A DNA stretch of 64,000 nt from Evernia prunastri. Its lineage: Eukaryota; Ascomycota; Lecanoromycetes; Lecanorales; Parmeliaceae. Location: assembly GCA_003184365.1 (NCBI GenBank), contig NKYR01000140.1, forward strand, positions 28,452 to 92,451, written 5' to 3'. The notes beneath the pieces were generated by a model that did no database searches, had not been told where the DNA came from, and saw only the letters and a program-made list of their open reading frames with translations. The translations under genes and the position numbers were made by a program. This document shows, one piece after another, positions 1-12,200 of this stretch; the stretch's first letter is position 1, and every line of letters begins with the position of its first letter.

Positions 1-189
1 CTTTGCACAACACTGCCGGACTGACCTTGGAGAACTCCAAAAAATCTTTCGAAGCACCTCTGTGCCCCAGGAGCGACATTTGCCCCCTGACTCATCATTT
101 CTTTGAACACTGACATATCAACCCGTCTTGCCTGCTCGGTACCCACTTATCTTTCGACAACCTTATCGGCTTTCCTACAATTTTCTCTC

Positions 190-2431
190 ATGGCCATCGA
201 TACAGATCTCGATGCATCTGCGTCACGGCCGCTCCACATCTCTACCAAGAACTGCCCCTACAGCCCTTCACTCGCCTCAACAGCATCTTCGTCCTCCTCA
301 TCGGTCTTCTCTCTGGATGCCCCCTCGTCTCAGAGCTCCGTCTCGTCCGCGGCTGGCTGGTCGAGCTCCGCATGGAACAGCGAGAATGAAAGTGAAAATC
401 AGTACTTCACAAGTCGTCACGTCTCACAACAAAGTACTACAAGCTCATCGGAGGAAGATTTCATTCATACATCATGCCTGGCTGGCTCTCGACCACGAGC
501 TCAATTACCCGCTGAAGCGGTTGCTCTTGAGTCTCGCCAGCACCCGAGGCGAACACAACGTCTCAACTCCTACGAATCTCAGGATGGGAAAATTGTTTCG
601 TCATGCCCTCGACCACCACCATCTTTGGTGCGACAAAGTGAGCGGAAAGAGAATTTTGTCGACAGCCTTGTTGGTAAGCTAACGTGCCGGATAATTTAAG
701 GACGACCCATATGCTGACGGAGGACCTCCTCCAGACACCACAACCCAGATGATCGAGACCATATGGCCCCTATCTGTCTTATCCTGCGGCCGAGACAGTA
801 TTCTTGGCGGCAAACAGCAGAATTTGATAGGTCTTCGGGTATTCGTGCAAGAAGTATTGAGGCGATCGAAGACCAGCTATTCTACACTGCAGGTGGCTCT
901 TTATTACCTGATACTGATACAATCTTGCATACCCAGGCATGATTTTACCATGGAACAGTCGGAGGACTCTCCCGCATGCCGATCTATGCAATGTGGCCGA
1001 CGAATGTTTTTGGCAGCTCTTATCTTGGCCTCAAAATACCTCCAGGATAGAAATTTTTCGGCTCGGGCTTGGAGCAAAATCTCTGGACTGCAAACGTGCG
1101 AAATCAATTCGAATGAAATGGCTTTCCTCTCCGCAGTCAATTGGAAGCTTCACATACCTCAGCCCGTCTTTGACAGATGGACGGACATCGTACTGAAGTA
1201 CTCCCCATCTGCTCAGGTCAACACGCCGCCCAGGTCGTCCCCGATGTCGCCTCATAATTGGAAGTCTATTATTCCACTCCTGACGCCGGAGCTCGACACT
1301 CTCGACTTCGGATCCGCGGAGGTGTCACATGACTCCGGCTACAACTCTCCAGGATCTGATATGAGTCCACCACCCAGACCTTTCCGTGAAGAACTGTCAC
1401 CGTGCTCTGAATCAAATGAGATGACACCTACGAATCCATACACCGTGCCGAGAGTATCCGAGCCAACGCCTCAGGATGGTAAGACTGGCGAACCGAAAAT
1501 GCCGCCGTTGCCCCACTTAGGATCTCTGCCTACCCCACAAATGACCCCTCAGACTGGCACCTTTTGTACTCCTGCAGTGAGTTCTTCGGGCCTTTGTTCT
1601 CGTCGATCATCGATGAGTTACGCAATGGCCCAAATCCAAAACGCCTGTCTGGCAAGGTCTACTCTAGACAATCCCCACCAGTGGAAGCCAAATGCGCCTG
1701 CTCCATTCCCAACCTCCGCACGTCGATCATCATGGGCGAGATCCGCTTCCACCTTCTCTTCTCCGGAGTCCATGATTTCTGATGTCTCAACCCGCTCTTC
1801 CAGATCGTCATCAATCTCATCAGTAGCATCATCGAATTGCGCGCTCCCACCGCCAAGGTTGGCGGTACAAGCGACACGTCGATGCGCGAACATGCAATTG
1901 TGTGGCCTGAAGGAAGAAAACCAGAGACCCGTCATGACTGAGGATGATGCATGGGAGAAATCGATATCCCCCGACAGCTTCCACAGCCCCACTTCAACCC
2001 AACATAGCGCTTCCACCCGTGAATCTGCTGCCGCCCTTCGCGACCTCGCGCTTAATCGTCAGAACTCATCCCCGCAATCCCTATCAACGCCGCGCCCCGC
2101 CAAATGTCTAAAGCGCGCTCGCCCTAATTCTGTGGATCTGTCGGTTCAAACTGCGGTCCGCGACATTATCGCCCCGCGCTGTCTAGGCGACATCACAAAC
2201 ATCAAGAAGGCGAGGAAAACCGAGGAAGATGGCACCGTTTTGCCTGATGGAAACGTTGCTGACTCGTTTTTGCTTTCCAACCATGTTGACAAGAGAAAGC
2301 CAGCGCTTTCGAGAGATGGTTTACCGCGCAAGAGGACATGTGCCGGTAGTGATAGGGGAGGCAGAGAGGAGGCGAGGATGATGCAGAAGGTCGTGGCAAG
2401 GGGGTCAGGGATGTGGGAACAGATCATTTGA
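190..2431 (+). CDS. Pho85-type (Pcl-like) cyclin
   Basis: Two exons, 190-673 and 735-2431, give a 726-residue protein; the intron 674-734 has GTAAG/CAG ends and the joined frame reads through the junction as FVDSLVDTTTQMIETIWP. A Ser-rich N-terminal tail of about 150 residues precedes a cyclin box (roughly residues 160-320) with the motifs CRSMQCGRRMFLAALILASK and KISGLQTCEINSNEMAFL, which I recognise from Pcl5-like Pho85 cyclins. The remaining 400 residues are Ser/Pro-rich and end in basic stretches. Family knowledge: such cyclins activate the Pho85 kinase in nutrient and amino-acid-starvation signalling, for example Gcn4 turnover. The ATG at 190 is the first in-frame ATG after the start of the open frame. 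The Pcl5 assignment rests on the box only; another Pcl subtype is possible. Confidence 0.8.
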
Positions 2432-3337
2432 TCCCCTTCCCGATCTTCACATCCCTGAGCATCCGAACAGCCATATGACCGTTGAACCGGAAGAGGTGGG
2501 ACTGGGAGACTTGTGAATAGCTGGTGGATGCCCTCTACTGTATTAAACTATACCTTCATATCCTTTTGCTATCTAGATGCGTAGAAGCGCTGCATGCTGT
2601 GGTTCGAAAGGAGCGAACCCGGTGGGGGCGGACAATTGATTTTACTTTTACCCTTGATACCCTGATTCTGATTTGACGTAGACGAAAATCTCTACCAGTC
2701 AGTCTGTGCTGTCGTGCTTCGTTCGTGTCTAAGGTAGTCCTCTTGCCTCCAATCCCCGTGCCAGGCCGATAGCGTAGCACAGCGGCGCTTCTTCCTCCCC
2801 GCCACCGCTTCGTGAAGGTTTGCGCGGACTGACATGGATATCTCACGTGTATACATGCATCTGATGTGTTGGGCGTCGCGGTGCGCGGGTTAGTTTCTAG
2901 AGGGGGGTGTAGGGAGGGGAAGGGAGGTGAGGGGAGGTGCTTTTCTATCTGCATGCTGTGGGTTCTGCCATGGGAGGAGGGTGGGGGGGAAGGACTCTCT
3001 CAAGACATTTTTTCGGGGGGGGAAACGAGGTTTGGAGCATCCAGTAATCATCCGCAAGACGGAAAGTCGCAACAACAGGCGAGACACAGGGCGGGGTATT
3101 CTTCTGTATAATCGATCGATTTTCGCGTTGCCACTTGCTAGTTATTGTAGTTCTAGGCTGCATTCCCCACGGCATCCACCATGAACGCGCCGCCTAATCT
3201 GCAAAGGGTTTTTTCATGTCAGTGAAATTTTGCCCCCGGTCCCCCCCTCCACCCTTTCAGAAGATGGATGGGATGAGGTTGCAGAGTGGAGAAGGAGAAG
3301 AAGAAGAAGAAGAAGAAGAAGAAGAAGAGCGGGGGCC
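2432..3337. other. Intergenic, no gene seen
   Basis: This is the tail-to-tail spacer between the cyclin gene and the Shb17-like gene. It holds only short overlapping frames without recognisable protein. G-rich stretches lie at 2896-3025 and the GAA tract described separately sits at its right edge. Confidence 0.5.
3290..3329 (+). repeat. GAA/AAG trinucleotide tract
   Basis: About 13 uninterrupted AAG/GAA units lie just downstream of the stop codon of the minus-strand Shb17-like gene, so they would be transcribed as a pyrimidine-rich (TTC) tract in its 3' untranslated region. Confidence 0.85.
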
Positions 3338-4283
3338 TTACAGGATCGCGGGCTCGTGGAGACTGTGGTGCTCGTAGCTCATGGTTCCTACACCGCCGGC
3401 TTGTTGTGGACACTGGTTTAGCGTGCTTGAAACGGCTGGGAGGGAGAAGGGAGAGGGAGAGAGGGTTAGCAGCATGCATACCTTCCAACAGCAACGACAC
3501 CCCATCCGTCAACTCCCTCCCGATCCACCGCATCGCAAACGCCCGCAGTATATGCCCGTGCGCCACGAGCAGCACATCCCCCCCACCCGGCGCCTCCGCC
3601 TTCGCTGTCCCCCCCATCCCCATCGCGCCCCCGTGGAACCGCGCCCGTATGTCCGCGATCACCCGATCCAGCCGCTCCGTCACGTCCGCCGGCGATTCAC
3701 CCCCGGGGCACCCATCGCGCCAGATATCCCACGCCTTCTTCTTCTTCTCCCCCTTCCCTTCCTTCTCCTTCCCTTCCTTCTCCTTCTCCTTCTTATCTTC
3801 CTCGTCCTCCTCCCGCTGCGCGTTGATCTGCGCGCTCGTCAGCCCTTCGTAGTCGCCGTAGTCCCACTCCCGTATGTCCTCCGTCACCTGCACGCGGGCT
3901 TCCGTCCGCACGTCGCAAGAGGGCGTGGGCGTGCTGTGCCAGGGGAGCGCGTCGCGGCAGCCGAGGTCGAGGAGCTCGAGGGTGCGCCGGGCGCGGGCGC
4001 GGGGGGAGACGTAGCTATAAGAGACCGGGGTGGTCAGTTTGTCCATGTCATCAGTGGCCAAAATTGGAACGGGAGTCGCGAATACGTGCGATTGGGCGGC
4101 GTACATGTGGGCGAGCTTGGAGGGGACGATGAGCCGGTCGTCGCCGAGGAGGGCGCGGCCGGTGGCGCGGATCCGCGACTCGCCGTTCGCGGTCAAAGGG
4201 AGCTCGGTCGTGCCGGTGTGGCGGCCGTTGAGGGACCATTCGGTTTCGCCGTGGCGGATTATGAAGGCTCGGGGGGTCGTCAT
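3338..4283 (-). CDS. shb17: Sedoheptulose-1,7-bisphosphatase-like histidine phosphatase
   Basis: Three exons on the minus strand, 4283-4105, 4014-3482 and 3435-3338, encode 269 residues. Introns are 4104-4015 (GTACG...TATAG) and 3481-3436 (GTATGC...CCCAG). The phosphohistidine motif IIRHGETEW starts at residue 8, a second catalytic region LLVAHGHILR lies near residue 205, and the end reads GGVGTMSYEHHSLHEPAIL, typical of the Shb17 branch of the phosphoglycerate-mutase superfamily. In yeast Shb17 hydrolyses sedoheptulose 1,7-bisphosphate and feeds riboneogenesis in the cytosol. Odd feature: residues about 127-153 are an almost pure Lys/Glu/Asp insert just before the conserved WDIWRDGCPGGESP, encoded by a purine-rich tract. 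Length otherwise matches the family (about 270). Confidence 0.85.
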
Positions 4284-4686
4284 TGTGGGGGTTTGGTTGG
4301 GGGGTGGTGGGGATGAGGGTGGGACTGGGACTGGGACTGGGGGGTGGGGAGTGAAAAGAAGGTGGAACGTGAGTGAGTTGTATAGAAGAGAGAAGGGGCA
4401 GATCAATAAGGTGTTCGTTCAAATTTGCGGATATCTCTATCGTACGTGAGGTTCGGCCGTCATGGAGTCAGAAAGTCAATTGGCTGTTTTATCATCCGGC
4501 ATCCCGCTGTGACATATGCAGCTAATTTGTAGACACTACACCCTAGCGTAGAGTACAGACAGGACTTGGATATTCCCTGCGCTCAGCTCGGTCAAGTAGA
4601 GTGGAGGGGTGTACGTCTATAGAAAAGTGGTGTACGCCTAGAGTATCGCTACCTAATTAAATTACGCTCACACAGACTTACGCTAT
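4284..4686. other. Intergenic, promoter side of shb17-like gene
   Basis: About 400 bases upstream of the shb17-like start and downstream of the decayed thiolase. A G-rich, imperfectly repetitive stretch (GGGACTG units near 4321-4340) lies directly 5' of the start codon. No gene seen. Confidence 0.4.
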
Positions 4687-5945
4687 TCAAACGCCTGTCT
4701 CGTTAACCCATATCCCAGCCATACCTCGTCCAACATTCCCAGAAACAGCGGTGACCAGTATTCTTACTCCACTCGCACGCGCATGACACAACCCAGACAT
4801 GACCTGTGTCAACGCTACCACCGCGGTACATTGACTAGAAGAATTCGATGCCGCTCTCGGATTCACCTTCGCAGGGTCGAGATGTAGTTTATCTATACAG
4901 TGTCGAACATCCGATGGCCTTTCCTCGTCAATCTCAAAAACATCGACGACGTCTTTACTGAGCATGCATTGGGAGAGCGCCTTCGAGATTGCGAGGCAGG
5001 GACCGACGTCTTCCATGGGGGAACCGATGCCTGTCATTGCGGCGGCGAAGAATTTGGCTTGGATTGGCTGGCCGAGCGTTTCCGCCTTGGAGCGCTTCAT
5101 AAGGAGGAGTGCGACACCTTATGATTCAAAGACCAGTCAGTGGATGTTTTGGTACGAAGCCTCATGGCGAAAGACACGAGCAGTTATTACCTTCGTATCT
5201 CTCAGGCTTCAACCTTTGTGAGCTCCCTTCTTCCCTCTGTATGTCAGATTCACTGTTATCATTCTCGTATGCACTGGATGCCGCGGCAAATGGGTCTGGC
5301 ACTTGACCATGAATTGCGCATGCTTGAGCTTTTTCGGTATCTTGGACCCCTTGCACGGCGAACTGGTCCTGGGGGGTACTCGGAACGTCCGGGCCTCTCT
5401 CACCTAATCCACTCAAATTTGTTGATTCGTACGGTTGGATGGCTTCTAAGGGGCTTAGACTGACATCATGGGCTGGGCTCAGTGCATCTCGATGTTGCTT
5501 TACACAGTCTGCGCCCATCGCGATAGCAATCTCGACGCTACCTTTGCGTATCTGCGTTGCAACATCTTGTGCTGCCTGCAATCCGCAGCAGCGGAAGCCA
5601 GAAAATGTGTGAGCTGACAAATTCTCCCCGAAGCCAGCGGCTAAAAGACAGTCTTTAAGCACCGGCCATCCACTTTGAGGATTCGACGTCTGTAAGAAAA
5701 ACATCAGCTTGAGGATCGTGAGCTTCCCGATTGCGACTTCTGACATTAGCGAGGCAAACGCCTCCGATCAGCCGTGGGTCCAACTTGGAACCCTGCTTTA
5801 CCGCCTCCAGGAGTGAGGATATTACTTGGGATAGCTGGGTCTCTATAACAGCCTCATTGTGACTGGAGATGGATGACGTGCGCACAGCTAGTGAAACGAC
5901 GACGTCGTCTGGATTCTTGCGGACACTATGTATTCGATGTTGGTA
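4687..5945 (-). pseudogene. Decayed peroxisomal-type 3-ketoacyl-CoA thiolase
   Basis: Minus-strand pieces match thiolase along its length: KNPDDVVVSLAVRT (near 5930-5890), VKQGSKLDPRLIGGVCLANV (near 5830-5750), FSGFRCCGLQAAQDVATQIR, FAAASSAYENDN, then MKRSKAETLGQPIQAKFF, FEIDEERPSDVRHCIDKL and DPAKVNPRAASNSS (5100-4800). It is broken in several ways. There is an in-frame stop at 5119-5121 where the family has Asp of VSDG. The block between the mid domain and LLLMKRSKAE (about 40 residues) is missing. The catalytic GHPLGCTGAR region reads AASNSSSQCTAVV and the terminal Cys motif CIGTGMG is lost. Function in life would have been the last step of beta-oxidation. It is very unlikely to make an active enzyme. 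Confidence 0.85.
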
Positions 5946-6483
5946 AACTCAAGGTCAGTGGTGATGTCGAGAGAATTACATTATCGGCAGCCCCCTTGAT
6001 CCCAGGTCCATGGGGGATAGGGGCCAGTGGCGAGAGCACAACAAGTAAGAGTAAGGAGAAGACTTGATGATGGCTCTGAATACTTGACCGAAAGCGCTAC
6101 GTTCTGAACATAGGTACCTACATTTCCCCGTACGTTAAATTCAAAGAGGCGCAGTTTACGGAAAGGCGTTTCACATTTAGATGTAAGGCTCTCGCTCGTA
6201 CCTTATGATTGACAGTCCTGCAGTTAGTCCTGACAGTGCACGCTAGTAATGAGGTAGTATTTCCTTCAGGGTTGACGATGATGCATTAACTAACTGGTTC
6301 ACTACCAGTGAAACCGTTAGTCTCTCGTAGTTGGTGATGCAGTTAGAGATCTACGGTTGATAATTGATGCCAACGTTGATACTTAGGATTAGAGCTATCC
6401 TCTTTAGGTTAGCGTCTTGACACTCGACCTCACGATCTTGTTTTAATAACGTTCATACTCGTGTAATTACTAAGGCCAATCTA
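5946..6483. other. Spacer before LINE fragment, nothing recognised
   Basis: Between the thiolase remnant and the first reverse-transcriptase fragment. Only short frames occur. I cannot tell whether part of it is 5' LINE sequence that has decayed. Confidence 0.4.
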
Positions 6484-7353
6484 TTGCTCAAAACATTCTT
6501 CCCACCACCTGTTCAGGCCGATCTGACTGACATCGATGATAGCATGACATATCCAAATGCACATATGATGAGGGCGATCACTGCTGACGAGATTCGGAAG
6601 GCGATATTACAATCTCCACCAAAGAAGGCCTCAGGCGAGGATGGGATACCAAACCTCATTCTTAAAGAGGCTAGCGCCATTCTTCTCCCTCATCTGCACC
6701 GAATATTCAGTGCATGCCTCGTAAACGGCTACTGTCCAAACCACTTCAGGGCGTCAGTGACAGTGGTCCTTCCTAAACCTGGAAAGGATCACTCTATTCC
6801 CAAAGGATATAGGCCTATTGCACTACTAAACACCATAGGGAAGGCAATGGAGTTCATTCTCGCTAAGCGCATTGCATATCTGGCGGAGACGCATCAACTA
6901 CTCCCCGCCACGCATATGGGAGGTAGACGACTAAGGTCATGCGAACATGGTATACATTACCTGCTAGAACGCGTCTATCAGGCATGGAACTCAGACAAAG
7001 TAGCCACGATGTTGCTGTTAGACGTATCAGGCGCATACGATAAGGTCTCCCACCCCAGACTACTGCACAACCTCCGAAAACGGTCAATAGATCCGAATAT
7101 TATCAAATGGGTGGAATCCTTCCTCTCAAATAGAACCACCATACTAAAAACAAGCGAGTATGCCATACCAAGGACTCCCATAGCCACTGGCATCCCACAA
7201 GGATCACCACTGTCGCCCATCCTCTACCTGTTTTATAACTCGGATCTTATTGATGCATGCAACACTCGGACGGACCTGAACACCGTAGCAACCGGCTTTG
7301 TTGACGATATCGGTCTACTGACAGTAGGAGATTCCTCCGAGGACAACTGCAAN
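6484..7353 (+). mobile_element. Non-LTR retrotransposon fragment, reverse transcriptase domain (copy A)
   Basis: An open frame encodes a reverse transcriptase of the Tad1/I-like LINE group: KASGEDGIPNLILK, VVLPKPGKD, GYRPIALLNTIGKAMEFI, LLLDVSGAYDKVSHPRLL, GIPQGSPLSPILYLF and the catalytic FVDDIGLLTVG. The endonuclease and gag-like parts upstream are absent, so the copy is 5' truncated. It stops at an unresolved base (7353), immediately after the catalytic region; beyond this the sequence is unrelated. From 6501 to 7350 it is almost identical, without indels, to 7697-8546. Confidence 0.92.
6501..7350 (+). repeat. Direct repeat, left copy (partner 7697-8546)
   Basis: About 850 bases repeat at a constant offset of 1196 with only about nine substitutions that I could find by eye plus one unresolved base at 8336, and no length change. 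This is the reverse-transcriptase segment of the LINE. Confidence 0.9.
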
Positions 7354-7696
7354 GCTCAAGCACGCATACATATGGCCCCAGGGACCTCATCCCTTCAATG
7401 GGCTCTGACCCCTGGTGGATCACTCTCTTTCGCGAGAGTGGGACAGCCGTAGTTCGTCGAGGCCCTGAAAGACACTGTCTGTATAGCCCGAGAGGACGGA
7501 TGCGCATGTCGGTGCGTGGAGTGTAGGGACCAGAGTCATCCGGTACGCCTAATACCACGTGCTTAGGGAGCAAACAAGGATTCGGCGCTGAAGCAGCGCG
7601 TAACGGCTTCTGGATAAGCAGAAGCATGCCTGGACGTTGCAGTACAAATGCCTGTTGTAGAGGGTGCAAGCTTTGCTGGGCGTACGCGAATTCTTG
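7354..7696. other. Unassigned sequence between the two LINE copies
   Basis: About 340 bases that match neither LINE copy and contain no recognisable coding sequence in either direction. The left border is the unresolved base at 7353, the right border is the abrupt start of the second repeat. It could be an insertion, another transposon piece, or misjoined assembly sequence. Confidence 0.4.
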
Positions 7697-9256
7697 CCCA
7701 CCACCTGTTCAGGCCGATCTGACTGACATCGATGATAGCATGACATATCCAAATGCACATATGATGAGGGCGATCACTGCTGACGAGATTCGGAAGGCGA
7801 CATTGCAATCTCCACCAAAGAAGGCCTCAGGCGAGGATGAGATACCAAACCTCATTCTTAAAGAGGCTAGCGCCATTCTTCTCCCTCATCTGCACCGAAT
7901 ATTAAATGCATGCCTCGTAAACGGCTACTGTCCAAACCACTTCAGGGCGTCAGTGACAGTGGTCCTTCCTAAACCTGGAAAGGATCACTCTATTCCCAAA
8001 GGATATAGGCCTATTGCACTACTAAACACCATAGGGAAGGCAATGGAGTTCATTCTCGCTAAGCGCATTGCATATCTGGCGGAGACGCATCAACTACTGC
8101 CCGCCACGCATATGGGAGGTAGACGACTAAGGTCATGCGAACATGGTATACATTACCTGCTAGAACGCGTCTATCAGGCATGGAATTCAGACAAAGTAGC
8201 CACGATGTTGCTGTTAGACGTATCAGGCGCATACGATAAGGTCTCCCACCCCAGACTACTGCACAACCTCCGAAAACGGTCAATAGATCCGAATATTATC
8301 AAATGGGTGGAATCCTTCCTCTCAAATAGAACCACNATACTAAAAACAAGCGAGTATGCCACACCAAGGACTCCCATAGCCACTGGCATCCCACAAGGAT
8401 CACCACTGTCGCCCATCCTCTACCTGTTTTTTAACTCGGATCTTATTGATGCATGCAACACTCGGACGGACCTGAACACCGTAGCAACCGGCTTTGTTGA
8501 CGATATCGGTCTACTGACAGTAGGAGATTCCTCCGAGGACAACTGCAATCATCTCAGAAGAATCCATGACGAAGTCTGCTTACCATGGGCCAAACGCCAC
8601 GGCTCGGAGTTCGATCCCAAGAAATATCANCAACAAAACCATGCGATTGCATGCTAGAGTTAAACGTGCTAAGACGTCACTGATCACACAAATACGGACC
8701 GAAAAGATCGGTCTCAGGGCCTTCCTATTCGACAGGAGGGTACCAGACACCGATAACGACAAATGCGAATGTGGGCGGGCTAGACAGACCGCCCGCCACC
8801 TACTACACGAATGTAGGCTGTATGCAAAGCAGAGGAGTAGGCTTTGGGCAGCGGAAAGGAGGAAGGTGCAAGGGGGGGTGATAACTCACGAAGATATGCT
8901 GACAACACCTCGCTACGCCTCCATGGCGGCGAATTTTATATGGAATACTGGGCTCATTGGGCAATTTCGAGCCCTCGATGAAGAACAAGAAGAAGGATTC
9001 GTAGAGGCATGATATCAACAAGCAGGACGCGGCCACGATGTGGGGGGCCCCAGGGTAGTAGGGTACCCCCCCACAAGGATGCATGCAATGAGGCAGCAAG
9101 TGGATCCACACCGATTTGTATAGCCTCACTTTTGCTAGTGGGGCAATATGATTGGCTGGATTGGCTGGTAGATGGATTATGTAATCTCGCATAGTTGGCC
9201 CACTAAGGGACTAACTTCAGGGTAGTATGACATAATCAATCAATCAATCAATCAAT
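7697..9256 (+). mobile_element. Non-LTR retrotransposon, internally deleted (copy B) with 3' tail
   Basis: Starts with the same reverse-transcriptase segment as copy A and runs on to HDEVCLPWAKRHGSEFDPKKY, then meets an unresolved base at 8630. Directly after it the frame resumes far downstream in the polyprotein with TMRLHARVKRAKTSLITQ, a Cys/His segment (KCECGRARQTARHLLHECRL) and a natural stop at 9010-9012, so the RNase H region between is missing. The 3' untranslated region continues to a short tandem tail of AATC units at 9234-9256, the usual type of end for this class. Right-hand partner with the same tail lies at 63096. Confidence 0.9.
9234..9256 (+). repeat. AATC tandem tail of LINE
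   Basis: Five AATC units plus AAT close the element. The same unit in opposite orientation (GATT five times) closes the right-hand copy at 63096-63115, and about 60 bases before the tails are nearly the same in both. Confidence 0.9.
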
Positions 9257-12200
9257 GATCGCTTTTGCTGCTTTGACATTTTGGTTCCGTCTATTATATT
9301 TCCGTGACTTTTCCCATCACGCATGTTGATATAGCATGACTAACCTCTAGGCGAAGACTAATATAGAGATCATCATATACCGTGTGGTGGTGCATATGTG
9401 ACATCACAAATAACACGATAAACCGTACGTCCACAATCTCCCAGTATGTAGAGTACCATTTAGCAACTCCCGATTCGCGTCATCCAACCGTCATTTCTAT
9501 AAATTGTTTGCTAAACCGCCCTCGTCAAGATGCATGTTCAGTTCAACCCCGCTTACGTCAGGATTCTCATCGCCTGCACCTTGTAGAGCTTTGTAAGTTT
9601 GTTCTAGCTTCTCATTCACCGAGAAAATGCTCGTCGGATGCAATAGTGCTACGTCTTTGTTATCTAACTTCCCAGATTTGGACTTCTGGACCTTCCTCGC
9701 TTTACTACTTTTCAACAACAGCCCAAGTAACAGCAAGACCAGAGGGACCAATATTTTGCCCTGGTCGTCGGATTCTGAACAAAGCCCCGTTTCCTATCTC
9801 TATGTTTTCATACACAAAGCTAAAATCCATCTCGCCAATCCTTCGCTCCTTGATGATTATCCCGTCGAGGATATTGTATAATAATCTTGACAAAAACTCA
9901 CAAGTCAACATATCTCTTCCGGATTTCCGAGTGATGGCTAAACAGTCGTAGCGAGAACACCGTACTCTATGACATAATCACACAGTTTCCCTTGGATCTA
10001 TGCTACGGCGACAACTTGGGTATCAAAGACCGCTATGAACACCTCCTAAGAAGGAATATCGAGACCCGCCGTCTCGTAATTCCATCTAAGAATGAGCCTA
10101 AAGACTGAAGGATCGACAAATTCCCTGGAGGCAGCGGTCAAGCGAGCATTCAAGCTTGACTTTGGGATCGCCGCCACATCAGTGATGTTGTTGATCGGCG
10201 ATGACGGAGAGGAGAGTGAAGAAGGTTGGAACCTGACCTGCCCGATGGGATGATGGTTTGATCGTGGGTATGCACTCAGTACGAAAAAGCCGGGCTGACG
10301 TCGTGCCATTAGAAAGATTGCCTCTTGGGTTGTTAAAATCAGGTGACCGCTCCGGAGCCCTGTAGCTGAACGATAGCCACACAGGTCGATCATAAATTGT
10401 CGATTATAAACTTTTGATCTTTATTCCAAATAATTATTCTCGCATCAGATTCTACGTCGTTGTTTCATCCGCGAGAGCTTATCCCGTATATTGCGTCTAT
10501 AGCGGTGAGATACACTACAAGTGGGTTCACTGGTTTAGACTCCGTCCATCTATACTCGATATCGAAATCCTGGAGGGACAGGGATAACCGTGATGTTAGA
10601 AGGACTAGAGCTCGCCTTGCCGTTAGCTGACTGATATTTACTGTCAGCTGCTTATGAGCCCACGTGATGGATAACGTTGGAACCGTCACATTGCTAGGCG
10701 CTAATGAAGGGAGAAAGAGAGCAGACACTGGCACAAAAGCACTGTGAAAAAAGAGGTACGAGGTCGCACAACTGCGCATGATCAAAGATATCAAAGGCGA
10801 TAACGGTATTTAGATATTCTATATGAAGAAGACCTTGAAGACTGCGAAGAAGGTAAAGGCCCTTGGGGAAGGCGGATAGCGGCAGAAGCGCGAGGAGGTT
10901 TGCGCCTATACAGACTTTTCCCGTCTCGTCTTGCTGGCGTCTGCGTGAACCGCTGAATACTATGTGGCAAACGAAACAAACTAGCTAGTGAGAGACCACA
11001 AGACTCCCGTCCAGTAAGGTATGGATGTTTAGCAGTCAGATAGAAGAACACCTCACGTTCTATGGTGAGACGTGCTGGGTGCTGCAGTACGGAGTTCGGG
11101 TGCGGACGAGCTAAGCGAAAAGTCGGGTTAAACATAGGCTGTACGTCTAGGAGGCGCCTATTTTCTCTTTCCATCTGACTAAACCTCCCTACCCCTTCTG
11201 CGTCACGATTCAGGTATGTGATGCGTAGGTTGCTTGAATTCTTCTGTCCCAGAACTCTCCTGGGGCCTGTCTTTGAACCCATAGAAAATTGGTGATATGG
11301 CCGACATAGCTGAAACAAGGCTGAGAACCCAAATTCTGACACTCCGTTCTGATCGTACCAATTATCGAACTCTTTTCATCTTGTTCCGGTTGTATGCTCA
11401 GCTGGTTCACATTTCTGATCACGAATCGTTCAATAGAGAGTTCTGCTCAACAATTCCTCGTCAAGACAAGACCTAAATTTCTTCATTGCTTGACCGCCAT
11501 CGTTCCAATGTCTTTTATCGCAGCTCTTCAAACCATCCACTTTGGAGTTTTTGACTCTTCCGGCGGAAACTTGTCTTTCTGGCCATTCCCGAGATAATCG
11601 TTTGTTGTGGATACTTGTTACATCACTAGAGGGAGCGCGTTTTCTCTACGCTTCCTCTGGAAGACAGATTTTTTCTATTTATCAACGTTCTTCCAGACCA
11701 GGCGACTGCATCGCCTTCTTCTCGGACGGCCACCCCTGTGCGAGGCAACACCGGTCTCAGCTATGCTTGTTGCGACAGCAGCTTTTGCGAGGAGCGTACC
11801 ACCATTTTAGGTCACGAAACCATCATCTTCACCAGCTGCGTACCCAGTAGCAGACCGTTCACTCCCCAAATACACACCGGAGTCTCGGAAAATGGTGCGC
11901 CGGCACTGAAGTGCAAGCCGGCGTCGAACCCACCAGGGTCACATGATAGAGTCTATGCGACGTGCACGGAGGGAGGAGGAGCAGGAAGCAAGGCTAGGGA
12001 ATTTGTGAACGTAGTCGCGTGTTGCTCGTAGATTGTGGGTGGCAAAGAAATGGTGGATGGGCGGGCAGAACTGCTGGAGGGAAGAACTATGAACGACGGT
12101 AGTAGAAAAGTCGTGGAAGGAGAGAAGGGATCTTTGGGAAAGGCAAATTGGTGTGGGCCTGGATAATTAGAGAAATTTCGTTCACGAGGGGTGGAATGCA

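Noticed and set aside
3381..4316. 311-codon plus-strand frame
   Set aside because: Antisense shadow over the Shb17-like exons in GC-rich DNA; no recognisable product and low-complexity Leu/Pro/Arg content.
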